DNA from: Erythrobacter tepidarius
GTDB lineage: Bacteria > Pseudomonadota > Alphaproteobacteria > Sphingomonadales > Sphingomonadaceae
Direction of reading: 5' to 3'
Length of the DNA: 64,000 nucleotides
NCBI RefSeq assembly: GCF_002155695.1
Contig: NZ_MUYJ01000011.1
Coordinates: 62,001 to 126,000 of the forward strand
The notes below the pieces were generated by a model. It was not told where the DNA came from and did no database searches. It worked only from the letters and a program-made list of their open reading frames with translations. Each line of letters starts with the position of its first letter. Position 1 is the stretch's first letter. The translations under genes were made by a program, and so were the position numbers. This document shows positions 19,142 to 28,333 of this stretch, in pieces.

Positions 19142-20050
19142 ATGATCACCCCTGCCCCCGGCATTCGTCGCAGCCGTTTCGCGCTCGCGCTGTTGGCCGG
19201 TACCCTCGCCCTTTCCGCCACACAGGGGCTTTGCGCCCAGAACAGCGATGGGGGCGAGGTGCTGACCACCGTCTATGGCAACCTGCCCGCCATGGCGGAG
19301 ATGAACGAAGGCCCGCGAATCGAAGGCATCATATCGGCGCGGCAGGGCCAACGCCTTCAGGTGACCAGCGAAGACGGCACCAGCACCATCCTCACGCTTC
19401 ACCCCGATACCGAGATCCGCACCCGCGGCGGGTTCCTCGGGATCGGCAACAAGACCTTTGACCAGAGCGCGCTGATCAACGGCCTACCGGTCAAGATCCG
19501 CACCCGCCAGTATGGCGAGGGGCTGGTGGCGAGCGAAGTGCGCTTTACCAGCGACGATCGGCTGATCGCGGCGATGATCCGCGGCGGCACGGCGCAGAAA
19601 TTTGCCGAACAGGGCGCGGCGATCCAGCAGAACGCCGCCGCTACCGAAGCCCTGCGGGGCCGCCTCGGCGATATCGACAAGTACAACCTCAAGAGCACCA
19701 CCAACGTCTATTTCGAGGTTGGCAAGGCGGTGCTTTCGCCGCGTGCCAAGAGCGAGCTTTGCGCTGCCGCGCAGGCCGCCAGCGCGAATGAGAACGCGCT
19801 GATGCTGGTGCTGGGCTACACCGATTCCACCGGCTCGGCCGAGGTCAATCAGGCGCTTTCGGAAAAGCGCGCCGCAGCCGTGGTCAACCACCTGCAGCAG
19901 GTGTGCAAGTGGAAGCCCTATCGGATGCTCACCCCGACCGGCATGGCGACCGCCGATCCGGCCGCTGACAACGCCACCGCCGCCGGCCGGGCGCAGAACC
20001 GCCGCGTTTCGGTCAACGTGCTGGTCAGCAAGGCGCTCGACGGACAGTAG
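19142..20050 (+). CDS. OmpA C-terminal domain envelope protein
   Basis: A 302-residue exported protein: signal peptide to about residue 33 (ALLAGTLALSATQGLCAQ), a central small-barrel-like region containing IISARQGQRLQVTSEDGT similar to DUF5666 domains, and a C-terminal OmpA-like peptidoglycan-binding domain (about 195-300). The latter starts NVYFEVGKAVLSPRAK, continues LVLGYTDSTGSAEVNQALSEKRAAAV and ends AGRAQNRRVSVNV, so the Asp and Arg that grip diaminopimelate are present. The start follows AGGAGCAGTGCC. It probably links the outer envelope to peptidoglycan. Confidence 0.85.
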   Translation: MITPAPGIRRSRFALALLAGTLALSATQGLCAQNSDGGEVLTTVYGNLPAMAEMNEGPRIEGIISARQGQRLQVTSEDGTSTILTLHPDTEIRTRGGFLGIGNKTFDQSALINGLPVKIRTRQYGEGLVASEVRFTSDDRLIAAMIRGGTAQKFAEQGAAIQQNAAATEALRGRLGDIDKYNLKSTTNVYFEVGKAVLSPRAKSELCAAAQAASANENALMLVLGYTDSTGSAEVNQALSEKRAAAVVNHLQQVCKWKPYRMLTPTGMATADPAADNATAAGRAQNRRVSVNVLVSKALDGQ

Positions 20051-20056
20051 GACAAT

Positions 20057-20088
20057 GGCGGGGCAGGCTATTTCGCTCCTGCCCCGCC
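20057..20088. terminator. Hairpin between convergent OmpA-domain and crystallin-like genes
   Basis: An 11-bp perfect inverted repeat GGCGGGGCAGG / CCTGCCCCGCC with a 10-nt loop fills the 45-bp gap between two converging stops. No clear T-run is present on either side. It probably serves as a bidirectional terminator. Confidence 0.5.
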
Positions 20089-20095
20089 GGCCCCG

Positions 20096-20707
20096 TCAAT
20101 AGCCCGTGTTGGAACACAGAACGTCGGCAAGATAGACCTCGCGTCGTACCGTCTCCATCATCTGCCGCACCGAACGCCGCCAGCCCATCGCCACGCAGAA
20201 ATCATTGGCGGTGCGTGCCGCGCAATTGCTGCTGGGATTGCCATTGGGGCAGGCGAGCACGCGGTAGCCCCCCCGAGCCGGGGCCGGATAGAACTCCGCG
20301 GCCATTCCGCGCAGCGACGGATTGCGGCCAGGTTCACCGCCCGGCGGGCTCCAGCCGAGCGGGCGCATCGACTGCACCATCAGGCCACGCAGCGGTCGGC
20401 CCAGAATAGGCCGGTCGCTTTCGATAATCTGGCAGTTTCCGCGATAATTGATCCGCTCGCACAATTCCCACCGGCCTGCGCGCACGCGGATGGAATTGAC
20501 CCGCCATGCAAGGCCCAGATTGGGCTGCGGCTCGCTGACATTGACAGCTGGCCCCTGATAGCCCGCATCGCGATAGATGATTGCTTCCGGTGCGGGATCG
20601 GGCCGCCACATCTTGTCTTCCTGCGCTGCCGCGCCGGTCATTCCCATGCCTGCAATGCCAGCCAGCGCCAGCGCACCGATTGCCAACGCAAATCCTTTGC
20701 CAATCAT
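20096..20707 (-). CDS. Secreted beta/gamma-crystallin-like protein
   Basis: A 203-residue exported protein. After a signal peptide (ALAIGALALAGIAGMGMTGAAAQ), a region around residues 45-105 resembles a beta/gamma-crystallin Greek-key domain: IIYRDAGYQGPAVNVSEPQPN, then NSIRVRAGRWELCERINYRGNCQII. The C-terminal half is unfamiliar and holds several cysteines (CPNGNPSSNC, FCVAMGW, VLCSNTGY) that could form disulfides in the periplasm. The start at 20707 is preferred because GGGGGAGA lies just before it and the signal peptide then starts correctly. Function unknown. Confidence 0.72.
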   Translation of the reverse strand: MIGKGFALAIGALALAGIAGMGMTGAAAQEDKMWRPDPAPEAIIYRDAGYQGPAVNVSEPQPNLGLAWRVNSIRVRAGRWELCERINYRGNCQIIESDRPILGRPLRGLMVQSMRPLGWSPPGGEPGRNPSLRGMAAEFYPAPARGGYRVLACPNGNPSSNCAARTANDFCVAMGWRRSVRQMMETVRREVYLADVLCSNTGY

Positions 20708-20790
20708 GGCATTCTCCCCCCCATTGCCGCGCCTTGGCGCATCCAGAGGCAAGAGTGACCGACATTGCGGGACACTGCAAGCTTTTGCAG

Positions 20791-22752
20791 TCAGCCGCCC
20801 GCGTGATAGAAATCATAGACCTTTCGCGCGACGGCGGCGCTGACACCGGGTGCGCGCTGGAGATCTTCGAGCGCGGCGGCGCGGACTTTGCTGGCGGTGC
20901 CGAAATGCAACAGCAGCGCGCGCTTGCGGGCCGGGCCGATGCCGGGAATCTCGTCGAGCGGGCTTGCGGTGATCGCCTTGGAGCGCTTGGCCCGGTGCGC
21001 GCCGATCACATAGCGATGCACCTCATCGCGCAGGTTCTGGAGGTGGAACAAGAGCGGTGAACCGGGCGGCAGCATCTTCTCGCGCCCGTCGGGGAAGTGG
21101 AACACCTCGCGCGCTTCGCGCCCATGATGCGGCCCCTTGGCGATGCCGATCACCGCGATCTCGTCGGCGATCCCGATCTCCTCCAACACCGCCATCACGC
21201 TGGAGACTTGCCCCTTGCCGCCGTCGATCAGGATGAGATCGGGCAGTGTCGTTTCGTGCCCGCCGGGCTTGGCCCCGGGGTTTTCCGCGCCTTCCGCGAA
21301 ATTGCGGAACCGCCGCGTCATCACCTCGCGCATCATCGCGAAATCGTCGTTGGTCTGCGCCTCGCGGATGTTGAACTTGCGATACTGGCCCTTCTCGAAG
21401 CCCTCTGGCCCCGCGACCACCATTGCGCCGACAGCCTTCGCCCCCTGGATATGGCTGTTGTCATAGACCTCGATCCGCTGCGGGGGCGCGTCGAGCTCCA
21501 GAAACTCGGCCAGCTCGCGGTTGAGCTTGGCCTTGGTGCCGGTCTCGGCCAGCCGCCGCTCCAGCGCCTCGACGGCATTGCGCTGGGCCTGCGCCATCAG
21601 CTTGCGCCGGTCGCCGCGCTCGGGGATCGAGACGCGCACCTTGCGGCCCGCCAGTTCGGACAGTGCCGCCTCGATCAGCTCGGCCTCGGGCAGTTCGCGG
21701 CCCACCAGAATGGTCGGCGGCGGGGGCACCTCCTCGTAGAATTGCAGCATCACGTCGGCCAGCACCTGCGCCTCGTCCACATCCGCGGTGTGGCGCGGGA
21801 ACAGCGCGCGGTGGCCCCAGTTCTGCCCGCCGCGGATGAAGAAGGACTGGACGCTCATCTGCCCGTTCCTGGCCGCCAGTGCGAAGACATCGGCATCGCC
21901 CAGGCCTTGCGCATTGATCGCTTGGCTGCCCTGGATGAAGGTCGCCGCGCGCAGCCGGTCACGCAGTATCGCCGCGGTCTCGAAATCGAGGTTCTCGGCC
22001 GCCTCGGCCATCTGCCGCTCCAAGTCAGCCTGCACCGCACTGGACTTGCCGGAGAGGAAATCCTTCGCCTGCCGCACCAGTGCGTCATAGCCGGCTGCAT
22101 CGATCCGCCCGACGCAGGGTGCAGAGCAGCGCTTGATCTGGTAAAGCAGGCAGGGCCGGTCGCGGTTGTTGAAGAAGCTGTCGGTGCAGCTGCGCAGCAG
22201 GAACAACTTCTGCAGTGCTTTCAGCGTAGTGTTGACGCTGCCCGCACTAGCGAACGGCCCGTAGTAATTGCCCTTCGCTCGCCGCGCGCCGCGGTGTTTC
22301 TGGATGCGCGGGAAAGGATGGTCTGTGCGCAGCAGGATGAAGGGGAAACTCTTGTCGTCGCGCAGCAGCACATTGAAGGGCGGGCGGAAGCGCTTGATCA
22401 GCTGCGCTTCGAGCAGCAGCGCCTCGGCCTCGGAATTGGTGATGACGATTTCCATGCTGCGGGTCTGGCTGACCATGCGCTGGAGCCGCCCGGAAAGCTG
22501 GGCGATCTGCGTGTAATTCGCCACCCGCGCCTTGAGCGAGCGCGCCTTTCCGACATAGAGCACCTCACCCCGCGCATCGAGCATCCGGTAGACGCCCGGC
22601 ACCGGCTTCAAGACCTTCACCGTCTCGCGGATCGCCCGCACCCCGCCCTCCAGATCGGGCTGGGCCGAGGCGACGGTATGGGCGGCGCGCTCCTCGTTGA
22701 AGCGCTCCGCGCCGCGCGGATCGTGGGGGGTGCCTGCGGGGGTTCGGGCCAT
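20791..22752 (-). CDS. uvrC: UvrABC system protein C (excinuclease subunit)
   Basis: A 653-residue UvrC, making the dual incisions of nucleotide excision repair. Domains in order are an N-terminal GIY-YIG nuclease (VPGVYRMLDARGEVLYVGKARSL), the Cys-rich stretch with RPCLLYQIKRCSAPC, a UvrB-interacting UVR motif (ERQMAEAAENLDFETAAILRDR), an RNase H-like 3' nuclease (RIEVYDNSHIQG, LILIDGGKGQ) and a C-terminal helix-hairpin-helix pair (LDEIPGIGPARKRALLLHFG). The start MARTPAG at 22752 is chosen; an in-frame ATG at 22788 would add 12 residues and overlap the divergent gene's upstream region. No LexA-like box was noticed in the short gap. Confidence 0.93.
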   Translation of the reverse strand: MARTPAGTPHDPRGAERFNEERAAHTVASAQPDLEGGVRAIRETVKVLKPVPGVYRMLDARGEVLYVGKARSLKARVANYTQIAQLSGRLQRMVSQTRSMEIVITNSEAEALLLEAQLIKRFRPPFNVLLRDDKSFPFILLRTDHPFPRIQKHRGARRAKGNYYGPFASAGSVNTTLKALQKLFLLRSCTDSFFNNRDRPCLLYQIKRCSAPCVGRIDAAGYDALVRQAKDFLSGKSSAVQADLERQMAEAAENLDFETAAILRDRLRAATFIQGSQAINAQGLGDADVFALAARNGQMSVQSFFIRGGQNWGHRALFPRHTADVDEAQVLADVMLQFYEEVPPPPTILVGRELPEAELIEAALSELAGRKVRVSIPERGDRRKLMAQAQRNAVEALERRLAETGTKAKLNRELAEFLELDAPPQRIEVYDNSHIQGAKAVGAMVVAGPEGFEKGQYRKFNIREAQTNDDFAMMREVMTRRFRNFAEGAENPGAKPGGHETTLPDLILIDGGKGQVSSVMAVLEEIGIADEIAVIGIAKGPHHGREAREVFHFPDGREKMLPPGSPLLFHLQNLRDEVHRYVIGAHRAKRSKAITASPLDEIPGIGPARKRALLLHFGTASKVRAAALEDLQRAPGVSAAVARKVYDFYHAGG

Positions 22753-22817
22753 GGGGGCCAGATAGGGATGATGGGGGACGATTGGCAATTGCCGAGCGGC
22801 GCCCTATCGGCAGGTTC

Positions 22818-24011
22818 GTGGAAACGAGCGATGTCATCATTCTCGGTGCGGGCGCCGCCGGACTGTTCTGCGCCGGACGGGCCGGCCAGCGCGGGCTCAA
22901 GGTCGTGCTGCTGGAGAAAACCGATGCGCCGGGGAAGAAAATCCTGATTTCGGGCGGCGGGCGCTGCAACTTCACCAATCTGGGTGCAGGGCCGGGCAAT
23001 TACCTCTCGGCCAATCCGCATTTCGCCAAGAGCACGCTCGCCCGCTACACCCCGGCAGATTTCATCGCGCTGGTCGAAAAGCACAGGATCGTTTGGCACG
23101 AAAAGACGCTGGGGCAGCTGTTCTGCGACGGTTCGGCCAAGCAGATCGTGGCGATGCTGCTGGCCGAATGCCCGTCAGAGCAGGTGGCGCTGACCTGCGG
23201 GGTAGAGGTGGCAAGCGTGGCGCGCGGCGAGGATGGCAGCTTCACCGTCACCGCCAACGATGGCCGCCAATGGCAGGCCCCCGCGCTGGTGATCGCCACC
23301 GGCGGGCCTTCCATTCCAAAAATGGGTGCAAGCGATTTCGCCTACCGCCTCGCCCGCCAGTTCGGATTGAAGGTGGTCGAGCCCCGTCCAGCCCTTGTGC
23401 CTCTTACGCTCGGTGGTGAGGAGGCGCTGTTCCGCGAGCTGTCGGGCGTCGCCGCGCCGGTGCTCGCCCGGGCCGGGAAAGCCCAATTCGCCGAGGCCGC
23501 GCTGTTCACCCACAAGGGCCTCTCCGGCCCGGCGATCTTGCAAGTTTCGTCCTATTGGCGCCATGGCGAGGCGGTCGGCATCACCTTCCTTCCCGATGCC
23601 GCGACCGACTGGCTGATCGACGCCAAGCGCGATCGCCCCCGCGCCCAGCTTCGCACGCTGCTGAGGGAGCGCCTGCCCGATCGCTTGGCCGATGCGCTGG
23701 CTGAACGGCTCGGACTGGAACGCGCGTTGGGGAACCTTGCGGACAAGGAACTGCGCGAAGCACAAGTCAGGCTGGCCGACTGGCGCTTCCATCCCAACGG
23801 CACCGAAGGCTATGCCAAGGCCGAAGTCACCGCAGGCGGCATCGCCACGGCGGAGCTTTCCAGCCGGACGATGGAAGCGACAAAGGTGCCGGGCCTTTAT
23901 GCCATCGGCGAGGCGGTGGACGTCACCGGCTGGCTGGGCGGCTACAATTTCCAATGGGCCTGGGCGAGCGGCCATGCCTGCGCCGAGGCCTTGGCCGAGG
24001 CAAGCACCTGA
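22818..24011 (+). CDS. YhiN/HI0933-type FAD-dependent oxidoreductase
   Basis: A 397-residue flavoprotein of the HI0933/YhiN (aminoacetone oxidase-like) family. The N-terminal FAD dinucleotide fold is VIILGAGAAGLFCAGRAGQRG, followed by the characteristic KILISGGGRCNFTN, a second nucleotide loop VIATGGPSIPKMG, FTHKGLSGPAILQ in the middle, and near the end GLYAIGEAVDVTGWLGGYNFQWAWASG. Its physiological substrate is not established. The start is uncertain: GTG 22818 (METSDVIILG) fits the fold best, while a TTG at 22782 would extend it by 12 residues. Confidence 0.86.
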   Translation: METSDVIILGAGAAGLFCAGRAGQRGLKVVLLEKTDAPGKKILISGGGRCNFTNLGAGPGNYLSANPHFAKSTLARYTPADFIALVEKHRIVWHEKTLGQLFCDGSAKQIVAMLLAECPSEQVALTCGVEVASVARGEDGSFTVTANDGRQWQAPALVIATGGPSIPKMGASDFAYRLARQFGLKVVEPRPALVPLTLGGEEALFRELSGVAAPVLARAGKAQFAEAALFTHKGLSGPAILQVSSYWRHGEAVGITFLPDAATDWLIDAKRDRPRAQLRTLLRERLPDRLADALAERLGLERALGNLADKELREAQVRLADWRFHPNGTEGYAKAEVTAGGIATAELSSRTMEATKVPGLYAIGEAVDVTGWLGGYNFQWAWASGHACAEALAEAST

Positions 24012-24043
24012 ACCCCGCCGAGGCACCGGCTGCCGGGCCGCGC

Positions 24044-27000
24044 CTAGAACAGCTTTCTGAGGTCGATGCCGAGATAGAGGCCCACCGGATCAATCACGAA
24101 GGGCTGGTAGTTGATCGGCGTGTCGCCGTTCGAATCCCGAACCTTGCGCTGCGCATCGAACAGGTTGTCAGCGCGCAAGGATACCCGCGTGTCCTTCAGG
24201 AAGCCCTGGTTCTTGCCGGTGATCTCGCCGATATTGGCAAAGAGGCGCAGGTTGAAGGTGACAATATCGTCGAAGAACAGATCGGTGCTGCCCGGCAGAC
24301 CTGAGCCATCGAGGCGCGTCTTGCCAGTATAGATTCCCGACAGGCGCACACCCATGCCCTTGCCGAACAGACCCGCTTCGAGCCGGCTCGAATAGCGCGG
24401 CAGGCCGAAAGCGCCGGTCGCCTGCCCGTCGAGCTGATCGAGCGGGGCCAGGCCGTCGGCGATGAGGATCTCGTTGTCGAGCTCGATCGTGTGGGTCAGG
24501 TTGACGAAGTAGCGGAAGCCGGGGAACTGGCGGCCGCCCAGCGGGTTGAACGCCGACCCGCCCGTGGGCGCACCGCCGCCGGTCGCCGCAGCACCGCCGG
24601 CACGGGCCTGCGCCGGCGCGGGCGCCATCGCGCAGAAGCGCTGCTTGAACTGCTCGAGCGCTTGCGGAGGGATGGTGCCATCAGGCGCGCGCGAACGATC
24701 CAGCGCCATCTTGATGAAGGCGGGATCGACACCCGGAAGCTCGGCCGAGACATCCTCGCCGCGCTCGATCTTGCCGACCAGCTCGGCAATCGCAGCCGTG
24801 CCGTCAGGGCCGCAAGCGCGTTCCCGGAAGGCGGCGAATTGCGGGTTGGCCACCGGCGCACCGCCCTGCCCCGGCGCTCCGCCGGGAGCGCCGCCGCCCT
24901 GACCGCCACCCATGATCATCGCCGGATCGAAGCTGCAGATGCGGGTGCGCAAACCCGCAAGGCGCGCAGGATCGATCTTGCCGTCCTCACCGCGCTGGCG
25001 CGCAAGCATCGGTGCAAGGCGCGCCGGATCGATGCCGGGAAATTCGGCGGAAATATCGGCCCCGCTTTCGATCGCGGCGAGGAGCTTCTCGAGGAAGGAA
25101 AGCCCGTCATCGGCGCACAGCCGCGCGCGGAAGGCCATGAACTGCTCGCGCTGTTCAGGCGTGGGCATAGCCCCGTCGCCGAAACGCGGCGGACCGCCTG
25201 GCGGTGCCTGCACCGGGGCCTGAGCGGGGCCGTTTGTCGGCGGCGCCGCCACCCTCGCCGGAGGCCCGCCGGCACCCGCCGGACGGCCGCCGTCTGGTCC
25301 GCCGAACCCGCCGCCCGCCGGCGCGCCGATGCTGCCATTGGTCGAGAAGATGAACTGCACCCGGTTGGCGCGGGTCTTGGCAAAGCTCACCGCACGCCGG
25401 TCGACCGCGATCAGGCGGCCATTGGCATCGCGTGTCACCCGGCCGGGGAAGGCGGCCTCGATCTCGGGAGTGATCTGCGGAAAGGCGCTGACGACATTGT
25501 CCGAACGGTTGCGGATATATTCGACCGTCAGCCGGGTGTTGTCCCAGAACGGCAGCGACCAATTGGCAGCGAATTTCCAGTCGCGCTGCGTCTCCGCCGG
25601 AAGCGCCGGATTGCCGCCGGTGATGACATCGGCCAGCACCGTCTCGCCATTGGTGAAGTCGAACACCGGCACGTTGAAATTGGTGATGATCGGATTGCCA
25701 AGCGCCGCCAGCCCCGGCGCGACTTCGCGCCAGATATAGGTTGCCGACAGATCGAGGCCGTCAACCGGCGACCAGTTGAGCCCCGCGTTCCAATCGCCCA
25801 GCAAACCGAAATCGCTCAGATCCTCCACGCCCGCCTGCACGTTGAGCGTGAAAGTCCCCAGAGCATCGGCCACCCCGGCGCGGCGGCTGGTGAGCGGGAT
25901 CACGACATTGGCCCCGGTTGAAAGATTGCGCCGGGTCAGCGTCGTATTCTGGTTGCTGCGGGTGTCGCCGCTTTCGATCCGCTGCCAGTCGATCCCGACA
26001 TCGAAAGTCGCCAGCACCTCGCCTGCAGGCAGTTCACCGAGCGGTCCTTCGAGCGTGGTGCGTGACTGGCCGGTGATGTTGCGACTGCGCGCGATATCAA
26101 ACCCGGCATCGGCGCTAGTCGGCAGCGGGCCGGTGGGCGCGAGCGTCCCGGCGAGCGCCGCCGCGCGCAGCGCAGCCGTATCGAAACGCCGGTCGATCCG
26201 GGTCTCGGTTTCCGAAAGGCTTGCGTCGAAGGTGGTGGTGAGGCGGAAATTGTTGACCGGCCTGTTCAGCGATCCGGCGGTCGAGACGGTGTCGGTCGCG
26301 CTGCGGCGTTCGAGCGGCGTGTCGGCACCGAAGGTGCGCAGGATGCCCGGCACCGACGGATCGGCGGTCAGCACCACGGTGTTGAGCCCGTCGAGACTGC
26401 GGCTTGCGTTGCGCTGGTAACTGAGGTTGGCGCTAAGCGAGGTGCCGCTGTCGATCAGCGCCTTGGCCCAGCTGAGGTTGCCCTCGAAGCTGAAGGTGTC
26501 GGCGGTGAGGCTGCGGAATTCAGCCTGCGCGGGATCGCCCGGCACGGTGCTCACCGAACCCGGGGTCTGGATGATGTCGCGCTCGGCCTCGGTCAGCAGC
26601 GAGGCGTCGGAGAGTTCGAAATCGAGGTTGAAGCGGCCGCCATCGGCGATGCGCAGGGTGCCGAAGTCCTGTTCGGTGCGCACGAACCCGCCACGCGAAG
26701 GGGTCTCGAACTCGAACTCGACTTCCCGGTTGGAGTAGTTTTCCTTGAGAATCAGATTGATCACCCGGCGATCGGGCGGAAAGCCAAAGCGCTGGGCGAC
26801 TTCCTCCGGGAATACCTCGACCCGCGCCAGGGCCTCGGGCGGATAGGAGGCGAATTCGCGGAAAGACCCGATGCGGATACCGTTGACGAGGATCACCGGT
26901 TGCCCGCCGCCGCGCCCGCGCGCCGAGCCGGTCTGGGCGCTGATCTGGGCGATGAGATCGGTGATCGAGGTCACCCCCTCGGCCGCGATCGCCTGCTCGT

Positions 27001-27253
27001 CGAGCTGAAGCAGCGGGGCCTGATCGACCATGAGCTGGCCGCGGATACGCTTGCCGCTGACGACGATCTCGTCCGCGGAGACAGCCACGCCGCTGGCGCT
27101 CTCCGGCTCGTCCTCTTCGGTCGTCTGCGGCAAAGCGACCGGTTGCGGCTGCGCGGTTCCGGCAGTGCGGGCCAGCACCGGCAGGGCCGCGGCAAGGCTG
27201 GCAGCGCAGGTGCCTGCGCACAGCATGGCGCGGAAAAGCGGGGAGAGGTTCAT
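24044..27253 (-). CDS. TonB-dependent receptor with a duplicated Cys-bounded insert
   Basis: A 1069-residue outer-membrane receptor. It has a signal peptide (AMLCAGTCAASLAAALPVLA), an acidic linker, a plug domain starting near DEIVVSGKRIRGQL and including QPVILVNGIRIGSFREFASYPP, and a C-terminal barrel ending in Phe (GLYLGIDLRKLF). The barrel is interrupted by an insert of roughly 200 residues: Gly/Pro/Ala-rich linkers surround two homologous segments, residues 705-773 and 806-874, each bounded by two cysteines exactly 60 residues apart (713/773 and 814/874). The start at 27253 follows AAGGGACATC; the frame is open far upstream without meaning. Substrate unknown. Confidence 0.85.
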   Translation of the reverse strand: MNLSPLFRAMLCAGTCAASLAAALPVLARTAGTAQPQPVALPQTTEEDEPESASGVAVSADEIVVSGKRIRGQLMVDQAPLLQLDEQAIAAEGVTSITDLIAQISAQTGSARGRGGGQPVILVNGIRIGSFREFASYPPEALARVEVFPEEVAQRFGFPPDRRVINLILKENYSNREVEFEFETPSRGGFVRTEQDFGTLRIADGGRFNLDFELSDASLLTEAERDIIQTPGSVSTVPGDPAQAEFRSLTADTFSFEGNLSWAKALIDSGTSLSANLSYQRNASRSLDGLNTVVLTADPSVPGILRTFGADTPLERRSATDTVSTAGSLNRPVNNFRLTTTFDASLSETETRIDRRFDTAALRAAALAGTLAPTGPLPTSADAGFDIARSRNITGQSRTTLEGPLGELPAGEVLATFDVGIDWQRIESGDTRSNQNTTLTRRNLSTGANVVIPLTSRRAGVADALGTFTLNVQAGVEDLSDFGLLGDWNAGLNWSPVDGLDLSATYIWREVAPGLAALGNPIITNFNVPVFDFTNGETVLADVITGGNPALPAETQRDWKFAANWSLPFWDNTRLTVEYIRNRSDNVVSAFPQITPEIEAAFPGRVTRDANGRLIAVDRRAVSFAKTRANRVQFIFSTNGSIGAPAGGGFGGPDGGRPAGAGGPPARVAAPPTNGPAQAPVQAPPGGPPRFGDGAMPTPEQREQFMAFRARLCADDGLSFLEKLLAAIESGADISAEFPGIDPARLAPMLARQRGEDGKIDPARLAGLRTRICSFDPAMIMGGGQGGGAPGGAPGQGGAPVANPQFAAFRERACGPDGTAAIAELVGKIERGEDVSAELPGVDPAFIKMALDRSRAPDGTIPPQALEQFKQRFCAMAPAPAQARAGGAAATGGGAPTGGSAFNPLGGRQFPGFRYFVNLTHTIELDNEILIADGLAPLDQLDGQATGAFGLPRYSSRLEAGLFGKGMGVRLSGIYTGKTRLDGSGLPGSTDLFFDDIVTFNLRLFANIGEITGKNQGFLKDTRVSLRADNLFDAQRKVRDSNGDTPINYQPFVIDPVGLYLGIDLRKLF

Positions 27254-27496
27254 GATGTCCCTTCGATCTTGGTTTTGGTTATGGTGCAGGCCACTCTTGC
27301 GGTGATTGCGGTTTCGCCCGGCTATCCGGCTTACAGCCGAAAAAGCAGAGGCTCGCCAACAGTGAGACAGAAGGCCCGAACCGTTTTGCCCGCGCCGCTT
27401 AAAGCTGGAGCCTTCCCTTTTGGTTCCCGCATCGCTAAAGCGCGCTAGCTTTTCGACCGGCGCAATGTGCGTCGCACCAGTACCAGAAGGGATTTC

Positions 27497-27742
27497 ATGG
27501 CCAAGGAAGAACTCCTCGAAATGCGCGGGCGCGTCGTCGAACTGCTGCCCAATGCGATGTTCCGGGTGGAGCTTGAAAATGGCCATGAAGTGCTCGGCCA
27601 CACCGCAGGCAAAATGCGCAAGAACCGCATTCGCGTGCTGGTGGGCGATGAAGTGCTGTGCGAGCTGACGCCCTATGATCTCACCAAGGCGCGCATCACC
27701 TATCGCTTCATGCCGGGTCGCGGCGGCCCCGGCCCGCAATAA
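27497..27742 (+). CDS. infA: Translation initiation factor IF-1
   Basis: An 81-residue S1/OB-fold protein. The family core is clear: [45 protein letters not shown] as the five-stranded barrel, then [15 protein letters not shown] short Gly/Pro tail extends past the usual 72 residues, as in other Alphaproteobacteria. It starts after an AGAAGGGAT ribosome site and heads the infA-maf-RNase-yacG row. IF-1 occupies the ribosomal A site during initiation. Confidence 0.97.
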   Translation: MAKEELLEMRGRVVELLPNAMFRVELENGHEVLGHTAGKMRKNRIRVLVGDEVLCELTPYDLTKARITYRFMPGRGGPGPQ

Positions 27743-27757
27743 GCGGCAGCGCCGCTG

Positions 27758-28333
27758 ATGGGCGCGCCCCTCCATCTGACGCTGGCTTCGGCCTCGCCCC
27801 GGCGGCGTGAATTGCTCGCGCGGCTGGGCCTTGCGCCCGATGCCGTGACCCCTGCCGAAATCGACGAGACCCCGCTCAAGGGCGAAAGGCCGCGCGCCTA
27901 TGCCTTGCGCATGGGGCGCGAGAAGGCGTGCGCGCTCGAGGCTCCGGGCTTTGTGCTGGCGGGCGATACCGTGGTGGCGGTGGGGCGGCGCATCCTGCCC
28001 AAGGCCGAAAGCGAAGCAGAGGCCCGCGCCTGTCTCGAACTGATGAGCGGGCGGCGGCACCAGGTGCTTTCCAGCGTGGTGCTGCGCACGCCTGATGGCC
28101 GCTTGCGTGAGCGGCTCGACGTGACGGTGGTGTGCTTCAAACGCCTCTCCGCCGAGGAGATTGCGGCCTATCTCGCCAGCGGTGAATGGCGTGGCAAGGC
28201 GGGCGGCTATGCCATTCAGGGCAGAGCCGAGGGGCTGATTGCATGGATCAGGGGCAGCCATTCGGGGGTGATGGGCCTGCCGCTCTACCATACCCGGGCG
28301 CTGCTCAAGGCGGCGGGGTTCCCGCTTGGCTGA
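27758..28333 (+). CDS. maf: Maf family nucleoside triphosphate pyrophosphatase
   Basis: A 191-residue Maf protein, a house-cleaning pyrophosphatase acting on non-canonical or pyrimidine nucleoside triphosphates. It shows the N-terminal SASPRRRELLARLGL phosphate loop, DETPLKGE, the LAGDTVVAVG segment with the catalytic aspartate, and YAIQGRAEGLI near the end. It starts 15 bp after infA and overlaps the next gene by 8 bp. The infA-maf-RNase order is familiar from sphingomonads. Confidence 0.93.
   Translation: MGAPLHLTLASASPRRRELLARLGLAPDAVTPAEIDETPLKGERPRAYALRMGREKACALEAPGFVLAGDTVVAVGRRILPKAESEAEARACLELMSGRRHQVLSSVVLRTPDGRLRERLDVTVVCFKRLSAEEIAAYLASGEWRGKAGGYAIQGRAEGLIAWIRGSHSGVMGLPLYHTRALLKAAGFPLG

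Noticed and set aside
24121..24180. TTCGAATCC-like T-loop sequence suggesting a tRNA
   Set aside because: It is inside the TonB receptor coding sequence and has no matching acceptor or anticodon stem.
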